A stretch of DNA of 64,000 nt, taken from a virus. The stretch's first letter is position 1, and the number at the start of each line of letters is the position of its first letter. Location of the stretch: IMG/VR virus record IMGVR_UViG_3300028423_001099, positions 22,577 through 86,576 of that record; one strand, written 5' to 3'. Both the position numbers and the translations under genes were made by a program. A model generated the notes under the pieces. That model worked only from the letters and a program-made list of their open reading frames with translations, had not been told where the DNA came from and made no database searches. Positions 49,344-56,386 of the stretch are shown in pieces.

Positions 49344-49715
49344 ATGTTAGACAACGAAAATCCCTACACACAGTTTGAATTTCTCACTGGAATATCCTAT
49401 GCCGGCAACGAGTATGTGGGCATAGTGGTCAACCAAGACAACCAAATTCTCACTTTCTATGATGTAGACAGCATCGGCACCACAGAAAACAAACAGATTT
49501 TCTTGGGGTTAGGAGAGCTTTGGTGGTGGGAAAGCAACCGCCAGCTGCCCATTGATGTGTTTTTGCACCATGAAATGCGTCAATTTCACCATTGTTTGAA
49601 GACGTTTTCCATGAAGGATGTGGAGATTTTATTTGGGCCTGTGACCAGTCTACAAAACCTCATCAAAAAACGCATCAAGCGTCGCAGTATACAGCTGGTG
49701 CGGAAGACCGACTAA
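49344..49715 (+). CDS. Lone plus-strand hypothetical protein
   Basis: A 123-residue protein starting MLDNENPYTQFEFLTGISYA. It has a beta-rich first half (EYVGIVVNQDNQILTFYDVD), a Trp run (GELWWWESNRQLPIDVFLHH) and a basic C-terminal helix (KKRIKRRSIQLVRKTD). It looks like a small folded phage protein of unknown role. The ATG at 49344 is preferred to GTG at 49326, which precedes the promoter-like octamer. Its tail overlaps the DnaE-like gene by 4 bases. Confidence 0.7.
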   Translation: MLDNENPYTQFEFLTGISYAGNEYVGIVVNQDNQILTFYDVDSIGTTENKQIFLGLGELWWWESNRQLPIDVFLHHEMRQFHHCLKTFSMKDVEILFGPVTSLQNLIKKRIKRRSIQLVRKTD

Positions 49716-50305
49716 ACATCAACCTGTGTTAGCTGCTCACAGAGCAGATTCAGCTGAACCACAATTACCATAGCATAAGCAACAGCGTGTGACTTCTTGA
49801 AATAGTAGCTGTTGTCTTTGGGCTTGGTCCAGATACTATCTCCTATGGTCTCCCAGGATTCTCCCATGAGATGTTTTTTGCTGGGGCGTATCAATGCAAG
49901 AATCATTGCCAGCTGATCAATGCTTTTAGGCTTGTATTTGCTCAACAGCCAGTGATATTTGTTGATGTGAAAAAGCTGTTCTACAACTTCTTGATGTTCG
50001 AGTAATTCCCACAGCGGCTCTTTTTCCATGAGCGTGTCAAGATGAGCACTGTTGCGCACGCCTTTGTACACACTGTTGTTTAGTATGTCTACTTTAAAGT
50101 AGCCTTCCTGTTCTGCAGATTTATGATCAATGGCGCTGTGGCCGGCAAGAGGCTCCATGGGTATGTTCTGCAAGTAGATACCTGTGTTGTGTTTTACAAG
50201 CCCGTCGTTGGTTTGTATACTGGCAGACGTGTAATTGAGACACTTGAGCAGTTCACTTCTATCAGCTACGTCGATGTCTACGTCAAAGTCAATTGCTGTT
50301 TGCAT
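49712..50305 (-). CDS. Stand-alone DnaE-like fragment (C-family DNA polymerase fingers region)
   Basis: A 197-residue protein whose order of motifs follows bacterial Pol III alpha: KHNTGIYLQNIPMEP (like the H-x-x-G-hydrophobic-P strand), EQEGYFKVDILNNSVYKGVR (like KMDFLGLxTL), PLWELLEHQEVVEQLFHI, KPKSIDQLAMILALIRPSKK (like RPxSLEDLxAxxALxRPG) and YFKKSHAVAYAMVI (like FNKSHAxAYA). The PHP domain and the catalytic palm Asp residues are missing, so it cannot polymerise alone. It could be a domesticated beta-clamp or polymerase-interacting fragment. The ATG at 50305 is chosen. It overlaps the upstream gene by 17 bases. Confidence 0.75.
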   Translation of the reverse strand: MQTAIDFDVDIDVADRSELLKCLNYTSASIQTNDGLVKHNTGIYLQNIPMEPLAGHSAIDHKSAEQEGYFKVDILNNSVYKGVRNSAHLDTLMEKEPLWELLEHQEVVEQLFHINKYHWLLSKYKPKSIDQLAMILALIRPSKKHLMGESWETIGDSIWTKPKDNSYYFKKSHAVAYAMVIVVQLNLLCEQLTQVDV

Positions 50306-50495
50306 ATTTTTTCGCAGTATAGAAGTCGTGTATTTCTTTGATATCAATGTTTATAATTTTCACGTCACTGAGATAGAACTTTCTAGCTATGGTTTGTGCA
50401 TCAGCTGACGTGTCAGCTTCGACCACAAAACATCTAGTGCCAGATTTTTTCCTTGTGTGCCTGTTATATGAGCACTCAACATAGTATTTTTGCAT
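50289..50495 (-). CDS. Small hypothetical protein before the DnaE-like gene
   Basis: A 68-residue protein starting MQKYYVECSYNRHTRKKSGT with a compact alpha/beta look (RCFVVEADTSADAQTIARKF). AGAAGG precedes the ATG. A sigma70-like promoter lies upstream. It overlaps the DnaE-like gene by 17 bases, so the two are probably made together. No family is recognised. Confidence 0.75.
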   Translation of the reverse strand: MQKYYVECSYNRHTRKKSGTRCFVVEADTSADAQTIARKFYLSDVKIINIDIKEIHDFYTAKKYANSN

Positions 50496-50529
50496 TGTAA
50501 TGTCTCATGCCTTCTGGGTGTTATACATA

Positions 50530-50558
50530 TATTTTAACAGCAAACACTCATATGTCAA
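50530..50558 (-). promoter_or_regulatory. Sigma70-like promoter for the DnaE-like unit
   Basis: TTGACA (50558-50553) with a TAAAAT-type -10 box about 16 bases away on the minus strand, ahead of the gene starting at 50495. Confidence 0.55.
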
Positions 50559-51046
50559 TCATAAAAGCGATGTCGGCGCAGTTTTGAAACCAGCTCGTCG
50601 CCGCATGGTGTTTCAAAATTGTTTCCTCCTTTGAGGAAGACGCGACCAACATTGTCTTTTTCGTGAGTATATCCTTGAACTTCCATGAGATCAACAAACA
50701 CACCATCGTTGAGCTGCACAAACACACACTGATAACTGGAATCTTGTTTGAGTCTCGACACAAGCTCGTCCCCACAGGGAGTATCAAAGCTGTTTCCGCC
50801 TTTGAGAAACACTGTGCCTTTGCCTTCGTGTTTTAGTGCGTGACCTTGAATCTGAGTCAGGTCCACAAATACACCGTCGTTGAGCTGGACGAATAGACCC
50901 TGAGACTGTGCTTGTTGTTCCAGAGATACAGGTGTACCGGAAAATAGACTGCTGGAAGATTCAGTGACAGACTCGTCCGCTGTGTTGTCTTTGATGCTTT
51001 CGCCTACTTTGGTTTTTTCAACCACTTTTCTTTTTGTTTCTGCCAT
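50555..51046 (-). CDS. Protein with two tandem copies of a FVQLNDGVFVDL domain
   Basis: A 163-residue protein. After a charged, Ser-rich N-terminal 45 residues it has two ~55-residue copies, each with VQLNDGVFVDL, VFLKGGNxFxTPCGDELVS and one conserved Cys. The copies differ mainly in the middle, so duplication is old enough to diverge but the motifs are kept. GAGGA precedes the ATG. Function is unknown. The domain looks like a small beta-rich binding unit. Confidence 0.8.
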   Translation of the reverse strand: MAETKRKVVEKTKVGESIKDNTADESVTESSSSLFSGTPVSLEQQAQSQGLFVQLNDGVFVDLTQIQGHALKHEGKGTVFLKGGNSFDTPCGDELVSRLKQDSSYQCVFVQLNDGVFVDLMEVQGYTHEKDNVGRVFLKGGNNFETPCGDELVSKLRRHRFYD

Positions 51047-51065
51047 TGTTGTGTCCTCTGTGTGT

Positions 51066-51100
51066 AAAAAACAAAAGAGTCATGCCCTTTTGCTCTTGTT
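51066..51100 (-). terminator. Possible weak terminator
   Basis: On the minus strand AACAAGAG pairs imperfectly with CTCTTTTGTT around a 12-base loop and is followed by six T. It lies between the stop at 51112 and the next gene. Confidence 0.4.
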
Positions 51101-51111
51101 GTTATCTGTTA

Positions 51112-51546
51112 TTATTCTGCCAATTTGGTCATGTCGATTTTACCAACACATTTTTGAAAGATGATTCCACCGGGTGTTGAGTTACGACATTTTTCAACCC
51201 AAGCAACCAGCTCATAATCAACCAACAGTTTACCTTCTTCGGTAATGCTCAGTTCTGCAAGACCCACCGGTTCACCGAGGTCGAAGTCACCCGAACCCAT
51301 AAAACCTGCTTTGGGTTCGTGGAGCGAAACCGCACACGGAAATGATTCACATGTCTGCCCGGCAGTCAGAAATGCAGTTGAACCATCCTTACGATACAGA
51401 TACCAAGTGAATGCATGACCATGACCAGTATCACGGTTAATCTGAATACCATGCCCGGGATTGTCTGCGTCATACCACATACCTGCTTGTCCGAACGCTG
51501 AGCCTGCTAGCAACAATAGTGATGCGATAGTTGCAATATACTTCAT
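51112..51546 (-). CDS. Secreted (signal-peptide) protein of bacterial type
   Basis: A 144-residue protein with a clear signal peptide (MKYIATIASLLLLAGSAFG) and probable cleavage near residues 19-20. The mature part begins QAGMWYDADNPGHGIQINRD followed by HAFTWYLYRKDGSTAFLTAG, a pattern I know from repeated domains in bacterial exported proteins (GxWYDPxxxGHGF). Three or four Cys could form disulfides in the periplasm. It has a late octamer and AGGAG. It looks like a host-derived gene altering the envelope late in infection. Confidence 0.82.
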   Translation of the reverse strand: MKYIATIASLLLLAGSAFGQAGMWYDADNPGHGIQINRDTGHGHAFTWYLYRKDGSTAFLTAGQTCESFPCAVSLHEPKAGFMGSGDFDLGEPVGLAELSITEEGKLLVDYELVAWVEKCRNSTPGGIIFQKCVGKIDMTKLAE

Positions 51547-51571
51547 AATAATCTCCTGTATAATGTGCTAG

Positions 51572-51579
51572 TATTTATC
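51572..51579 (-). promoter_or_regulatory. Late promoter octamer GATAAATA for the secreted protein
   Basis: The exact octamer on the minus strand abuts the thyX stop codon and lies 25 bases before the ATG at 51546. Confidence 0.75.
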
Positions 51580-52269
51580 TCAGGCAATATCCTGGCCCAC
51601 ATAATCGTCAATAAGAGGAAACAGCTGGTTGATCACAGTGGCACAGGCTTTGGCTAGCTCAATGTGCTCTTGTTGAGTGCCGTTTGCGCTTCTAAGCTCA
51701 ATGTAGTGCACCCAGCTTCTCAGTGTGCCGTTTACATACAATCGGCTATGCGTGAGTCCTTCGGGCAACACAGATCGTGCCTGTTCTTTGGCTATGCCGT
51801 TATCAATAGCCCAACGATATGCTACCTGTGCTTGGTCAATCACATTCTTCTGCATACTGTTCCAGATCTGCTTGAGGCTTTCGTCATCAGTGGCTACACT
51901 GTTCTGACGATTTTTGGGGTCCTGCAATCTGGCCTCTCTGGTCACAAACTCCAGCTCTTTGGCGGGATCTGCATATCGCTGACTAAACTCCTGAAATGAA
52001 AAACTGCGGTGCCTGAGCAGTTGACGTGCAATGTCTCTGGTGGTTTCCACTTCCAAGCACAAGCTCACCATCTCCAGTGGACTCCAGTGTTTGTGACGGA
52101 TCAAATATTTTACCAGACGATCTGCTGTTTCTGTGTTCATTTGATTGTCTGGGTTGCTCACACGAGCACAGTATGCAACTAGATCCTGCAGTGTGGCATC
52201 AGAGGCCCAAGTGTTGCCAAACACTTCTTCTTTGGGCAGCTGGCTATATGATACAATATTTACTTTCAT
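51580..52269 (-). CDS. thyX: Flavin-dependent thymidylate synthase
   Basis: A 229-residue enzyme that makes dTMP with FAD and methylene-folate. The ThyX signature RHRSFSFQEFSQRY (residues 86-99) is intact, and the C-terminal SLxxxxxS-type region reads LRSANGTQQEHIELA. AGGAAAAAC precedes the ATG. It is the last gene of the unit starting with uvsW, 14 bases behind a sulfotransferase-like gene. Confidence 0.96.
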   Translation of the reverse strand: MKVNIVSYSQLPKEEVFGNTWASDATLQDLVAYCARVSNPDNQMNTETADRLVKYLIRHKHWSPLEMVSLCLEVETTRDIARQLLRHRSFSFQEFSQRYADPAKELEFVTREARLQDPKNRQNSVATDDESLKQIWNSMQKNVIDQAQVAYRWAIDNGIAKEQARSVLPEGLTHSRLYVNGTLRSWVHYIELRSANGTQQEHIELAKACATVINQLFPLIDDYVGQDIA

Positions 52270-52283
52270 GCGTTTTTCCTATG

Positions 52284-52880
52284 TTATAGTTTTTGATTTT
52301 GATAGTTGAGATGATTCTGCCATAGCTCAACATCTCTCGTGTAATAGCGGTCGATGATGTTTTCCACAACACCGTGATGTTGTTTTAGCAATGACTCAAT
52401 GCTGGTTTGATGATGCTTGCTGTTTGCCAAACGATCTGGATTTAGATGACTTTCCACAACGGGCTGGTGTTGCTTGAACCAAATTGATCGCTGTAGCTCT
52501 TGGTCTAGTTTTTCAAACTTTAATATGTGCGTAAAAGCAATACCTTCTATGTAATGCAATTGTGGTTCGAGGTGTTCGTCGAAGCCTGTAGGATCATTTA
52601 ACAAATTCTCTAATAACTGTTCTAGGCTTTCAGACCGACGCTTTCGTTTGCGAAACTCTCCTAGTGCGCTAATCAGTCTTGTTCTAGGATTTCTCAGTAT
52701 ACACACGGTTTCGGTACTGGCTTGATCTTTTAATTTGACACGACTCATTCCTGTAGCCTCACAGATTTTACGCATCATCATGTTGGCGTTTTTGGGCACA
52801 CTGATCCATGCACACTGATCACAATGCCAGAACCATCTAGGCGAAGGAAACTGTTTGTTTGTGATCTTGTATTGATTCAC
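52284..52880 (-). CDS. Sulfotransferase-like protein
   Basis: A 198-residue protein from GTG at 52880, which overlaps the upstream stop (GTGA). It has CAWISVPKNANMMMRKICEA (5'-phosphosulfate loop position) and VCILRNPRTRLISALGEFRK (3'-phosphate motif, RNPxxRxxS). The end is helical and His rich. The SVPKNANMMM form matches family 2-like sulfotransferases that act on carbohydrates. It follows another sulfotransferase-like gene. An earlier TTG/GTG start would lie inside that gene. Confidence 0.78.
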   Translation of the reverse strand: MNQYKITNKQFPSPRWFWHCDQCAWISVPKNANMMMRKICEATGMSRVKLKDQASTETVCILRNPRTRLISALGEFRKRKRRSESLEQLLENLLNDPTGFDEHLEPQLHYIEGIAFTHILKFEKLDQELQRSIWFKQHQPVVESHLNPDRLANSKHHQTSIESLLKQHHGVVENIIDRYYTRDVELWQNHLNYQNQKL

Positions 52881-53575
52881 GATGTATAGTAGTAAGGTTG
52901 TTTTTTGATGTAGTCTAGTAACTGATAATCTGCTTGCCGCCACTGTTTGAACCTGCTAAGAATATCTGGCTCAACTTCATAACTCTGAACAAAATCAAAC
53001 TGTTTCCTGCTTCTGGCCCTGAATGGGTTTTTGGGCATGTCTATGTTGTAATGATTTTTCATGTATGCTGTGAGACTTTGAAGATCGATAGCACTTACCA
53101 CTCGTTTTTCTTGCTCCTGATACTCTGTTAGACTTCCCAACCACCAGCACAGGCTTTGAGTGGCTATGCCCAGGGCGGTGTGTGTTTTGTAGGTGTCGTC
53201 TTGATCAAAATCGTATAGTAATTCCTGATATTCTGGCGCACGCTCTAATAACAGATATAAATCACTAGGCGTAGTGGTTTGTGACAGAATTTCACTATGC
53301 CAATCGGGTAATTTGTCTAGCTTGTTATAACTGCCTATCTTGTAAAACCTGTTTTCTTCTTGATGCGCTAACTGTTTTCTCAGATACAGAGTTTTGGCTT
53401 CCCAAAACCCACTGCAAAATCTTTGCCAAGGATCTCTGACGCAAAATATAACACGATTATAAGATTTGAGGGTGTGCTGGTGGGTGTTGCACACATTGAA
53501 AAATTTCAACCCATCTTTGGCCAGAGACTTTAGTGCAGTGCCGCCAGTCTTAGGTATGTGTAGGAAAGTGATCAC
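52877..53575 (-). CDS. Sulfotransferase-like protein
   Basis: A 232-residue protein beginning MITFLHIPKTGGTALKSLAK, a textbook PAPS 5'-loop (HIPKTGGT). VIFCVRDPWQRFCSGFWEAK is the 3'-phosphate motif. It is probably an active sulfotransferase for a sugar acceptor. The start is GTG, overlapping the methyltransferase stop by GTGA. It is the best-preserved of the four sulfotransferase-like genes here. Confidence 0.87.
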   Translation of the reverse strand: MITFLHIPKTGGTALKSLAKDGLKFFNVCNTHQHTLKSYNRVIFCVRDPWQRFCSGFWEAKTLYLRKQLAHQEENRFYKIGSYNKLDKLPDWHSEILSQTTTPSDLYLLLERAPEYQELLYDFDQDDTYKTHTALGIATQSLCWWLGSLTEYQEQEKRVVSAIDLQSLTAYMKNHYNIDMPKNPFRARSRKQFDFVQSYEVEPDILSRFKQWRQADYQLLDYIKKQPYYYTS

Positions 53576-54177
53576 AGCTTAACAAACGGGTTTTCTGCAT
53601 TTCTGAAGAACACCCAACTGGGATTGTGGCCTGTGGTCACTGCATAGGGCAAGTTGTGCTGTTTGGCAAACTCTGACACTGCTTCGATGACTTCAAACTT
53701 TTCTATGTGACTGCCTTCAATGTAATCATCGCCACATAACACACCGCCGGGTTTGACTTTTGCATACCATGCGCTGATATCAGCAAACACAGGATCATAT
53801 TTGTGATCAGCATCCACATACACCACATCAATGCTGTTGTCTGAGAATTGATGCACAGCATCCTGGCTCTTTGCTCTGAGTAGCTCACTGTGCCTATCGC
53901 TGTTCATGCCTGCTATGCGTGATTTAACACGTTCTGCAAGTAGATCCAGATTGTCTTGTGTGGCAAACTCAGTGGGATTGGGTTTGTCAGTGTATTCTTC
54001 ATAGAGCATAAAAGGATCTACGGTGTAGAACTTTTCAGGCTGTAATCTGTTGCACATTTCCTGGGCAAAGTCGCCTCTCCATGTGCCAACTTCCACTGCT
54101 GTGTGAATGTTGCCTAGATGCTTTTTGATCTCTGACATTAGCTGAAAACGGTTGTATGTTAGATTAGTTGGGTTCAT
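53572..54177 (-). CDS. Class I SAM-dependent methyltransferase
   Basis: A 201-residue protein with IHTAVEVGTWRGDFAQEMCN (SAM-binding motif I, residues ~25-44), FYTVDPF (motif II acidic), SIDVVYVDADHKYDPVFADI and VKPGGVLCGDDYIEGSH (motif IV/post). This matches the Methyltransf_24 type that often modifies sugars or small molecules in surface-glycan clusters. It overlaps the frame-shifted glycosyltransferase end by 14 bases and the sulfotransferase by 4. Confidence 0.88.
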   Translation of the reverse strand: MNPTNLTYNRFQLMSEIKKHLGNIHTAVEVGTWRGDFAQEMCNRLQPEKFYTVDPFMLYEEYTDKPNPTEFATQDNLDLLAERVKSRIAGMNSDRHSELLRAKSQDAVHQFSDNSIDVVYVDADHKYDPVFADISAWYAKVKPGGVLCGDDYIEGSHIEKFEVIEAVSEFAKQHNLPYAVTTGHNPSWVFFRNAENPFVKL

Positions 54178-54746
54178 TGCAGAGTTCTCTCATTTTTGCC
54201 AATCTCTTTTTGCTGTTTCTGGTGCCGTGAAAGTGCACAGCGCATGCTTCACTGAGCTCAAGCTGATTGAATCTATTGTTGCTGGCTGTCTATTCCCACT
54301 TGCCAACAGCTCTGAGGCATTGTGCTTGGATAATATCTCACACCGCAATTAAAGTAGTGTTGTATGGTGATATTGTAGTGTGTGTCTTTGGTGTGTTTTG
54401 GTGATGTATAATTGAACATCATGAATCTATCATGCTCTCCAAACACAGAATAAGGCTTTAGGAAAAGCACGTCTAGGTCCACATAGAGAATGTTACAACC
54501 GGTTTTCCAGAGTTCATAGATCTCAAAAAAATGCTCACGGAACACTTCTCTGATGTTTTCTGCATTGCCTCGGTGTATGACTATGTCTGATAAACCATTC
54601 ACATGCTGTTGAGCACTGCTGACCATTAGTTGCTCCATTGCAGTGTAATTGTCTGCTAGATCATGCTCATGCTGACGGTTTTCGTACCACTTGCTGTGAT
54701 CGGCCACCGTGTAGTTTTTTGATACTAGAATATTTTTTGTGCCCAC
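54164..54746 (-). pseudogene. Glycosyltransferase-like gene with a single-base frameshift
   Basis: From GTG at 54746 the frame encodes 157 residues with CNILYVDLDVLFLKPYSVFG (DxD motif) and ends CWQVGIDSQQQ at the TAG at 54273. The -1/+1 alternative frame continues without stop from 54289 to TAA at 54164 as NNRFNQLELSEACAVHFHGT then RNSKKRLAKM, which is the expected C-terminus of such enzymes. Skipping one base between 54289 and 54276 would join them. It is either a real mutation, programmed frameshifting or a sequence error. Confidence 0.7.
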
Positions 54747-54747
54747 T

Positions 54748-55449
54748 TTAGATACCTGCAGCTTCGCAGGCTGATTTCACAGCATCAACTTCCTCATCGT
54801 GATGTGCAAACACACGCATCCAGAACTTAGCGTCAATCAGCCTCTGTATGATATTTACCTGTTCGTCGCTGAAACGTGTGAGCAATTGATCGCCGCTGTT
54901 ACTGAGATACAACAGCCACGGCGAAATGCGTGCAGAACGTATATCATGCACTGCTCTAGGTGTGCTGACCACGCGAAAATAGTCCTGCCAGGGTTCACCG
55001 GATTCAGTGCTCCACTCTGAGAGATAGATGATGCTGCGTTCTAGTGCTCTTAGACCTGTTTCCTTTTTCACATATTCCAGGAGATACTCGTCATACACTG
55101 TATCCTTGCACCAGTCTGACAGCTTTTTGCCATTGCCAATGAGCCATTCTGCAAAGCCTTCAGGATCAATGTACTGATTCCTCACACAAGCTCTGCCGAA
55201 TTTTATAAACCCGTCATAGTACTTGCTTTGTATGAAATCTTCCTGTGTCTTGGGCTTGCTTGAAGCAGTGTTGAGCTCATAGAACTTTTGAAACACACGG
55301 AACGCCAAGCGAGCATGTGTCATTTCACGATCCGCCCAGCGTCGTTTTTTCACGCACATGTGTGCAGCAAGTGTGCGTTCAGTGCGAAACTCTTTGCCGC
55401 ACCATCGGCACTGATTACTTGTCGAAGATGTCTTTGATGGTTTTGTCAT
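54748..55449 (-). CDS. C2H2/C2HC zinc-finger protein of unknown role
   Basis: A 233-residue protein with an N-terminal finger: QCRWCGKEFRTERTLAAHMC (Cys14, Cys17, His30, Cys32). The rest is helical with Trp/Arg/Lys (FIKFGRACVRNQYIDPEGFA; YFRVVSTPRAVHDIRSARIS). It probably binds nucleic acid. I recall this protein next to uvsW/gp62-type genes in other marine T4-like phages, without named function. It overlaps the upstream gene by 35 bases. Confidence 0.82.
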   Translation of the reverse strand: MTKPSKTSSTSNQCRWCGKEFRTERTLAAHMCVKKRRWADREMTHARLAFRVFQKFYELNTASSKPKTQEDFIQSKYYDGFIKFGRACVRNQYIDPEGFAEWLIGNGKKLSDWCKDTVYDEYLLEYVKKETGLRALERSIIYLSEWSTESGEPWQDYFRVVSTPRAVHDIRSARISPWLLYLSNSGDQLLTRFSDEQVNIIQRLIDAKFWMRVFAHHDEEVDAVKSACEAAGI

Positions 55450-55885
55450 CGTATCCGTGATCCCGAGCCTTCTGTTTCAATGCAGACTTGTCGTTGAGCG
55501 AAATCAACAAATCAATTTCGTCTGGCTTCATGTGTGGATACAGCTCGCTGACAAAGTCTGCAACTTTGTTCTTGCGTTTGCGGCTGTTAGGCGGCTTGAT
55601 ATAAGGATGAAACTCAACCTTGCCTGCACCACATGCGCTCAACAACAGCCATTGTAACTCAGGGTGACGGCTTACATCAGAGAAATTCTTGTTGACCAAC
55701 TCATTGACCATAAAGATATAATGCGGGGCATTACTGCCTTGCACACTGCTGGCATATCTCATCATCATCCATGCACTGAATGCTTTTTTCTGTTCGTTGC
55801 TGAGACTGTTGTACCACTGTCGGTCACGTTTGTCAAGTGCAGACATCACAGACTTCAACGGCAAATTGGCCTGCTTCTTGCTCAC
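55415..55885 (-). CDS. Possible clamp-loader small subunit (T4 gp62-like)
   Basis: A 156-residue protein: SNAPHYIFMVNELVNKNFSD, RHPELQWLLLSACGAGK and HPYIKPPNSRKRKNK resemble the gp62 proteins of marine T4-like phages, where NxxxHPEL and a GxGKxxxHPWI segment recur. gp62 joins gp44 to load the gp45 clamp. The large subunit gp44 is not in this window. The start is GTG, overlapping the upstream stop by GTGA. The family call is from memory of pattern only. Confidence 0.6.
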   Translation of the reverse strand: MSKKQANLPLKSVMSALDKRDRQWYNSLSNEQKKAFSAWMMMRYASSVQGSNAPHYIFMVNELVNKNFSDVSRHPELQWLLLSACGAGKVEFHPYIKPPNSRKRKNKVADFVSELYPHMKPDEIDLLISLNDKSALKQKARDHGYDDKTIKDIFDK

Positions 55886-56379
55886 ATCAGATCTCCGGGT
55901 TCCAGGTCACATACCTTATTTACATCTTTGACCAAGTATATACAACTGGGCCTTGGTTTGTTATCCAAAGGAATAGTTAGCAGGTGGCCGTGCTTGAGTT
56001 TGGGAAAATACCATTTCACATCATTGTAGATATTGGTAATGGATATTTCTGCTCCTGTGATGCTTTGAAATTGCAAGGGGTTAAATGTAACTGCAGAAAA
56101 TCCTCTGTTGTTGAGACTGGTAAGAGGCAGTACCTCTAGGGCACTATAATCATCGTCGCAGATCAATATGCTCCAGTCCATGGGCACTTGCAGGTTGTGT
56201 GCGCCGATTTGAAGGCAGATAGCAGGAGCATAAAAGCTCTCCAAAAAGATCAAAGGCAACCAGAAAAAATCCACATGCTCTTTGTCGCTGGCATCAAGCA
56301 CACAGTATCTCATGTCATCGATTTGATCAGGCACTGTGTCTAGATCAAAAGTCGTGTTGTGTTCAGTGAGTATTTTCAT
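55882..56379 (-). CDS. Conserved-looking hypothetical protein next to uvsW
   Basis: A 165-residue protein with FFWLPLIFLESFYAPAICLQ, VPMDWSILICDDDYSALEVL and DVKWYFPKLKHGHLLTIPLD. I recall the same layout (LPLIFLESF...PMDW...WYFPKLK) as a protein of unknown function beside uvsW in marine T4-like phages. AGGAAAT precedes the ATG. It lies 7 bases after uvsW in the same early unit. Confidence 0.8.
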   Translation of the reverse strand: MKILTEHNTTFDLDTVPDQIDDMRYCVLDASDKEHVDFFWLPLIFLESFYAPAICLQIGAHNLQVPMDWSILICDDDYSALEVLPLTSLNNRGFSAVTFNPLQFQSITGAEISITNIYNDVKWYFPKLKHGHLLTIPLDNKPRPSCIYLVKDVNKVCDLEPGDLM

Positions 56380-56386
56380 ATATTTC

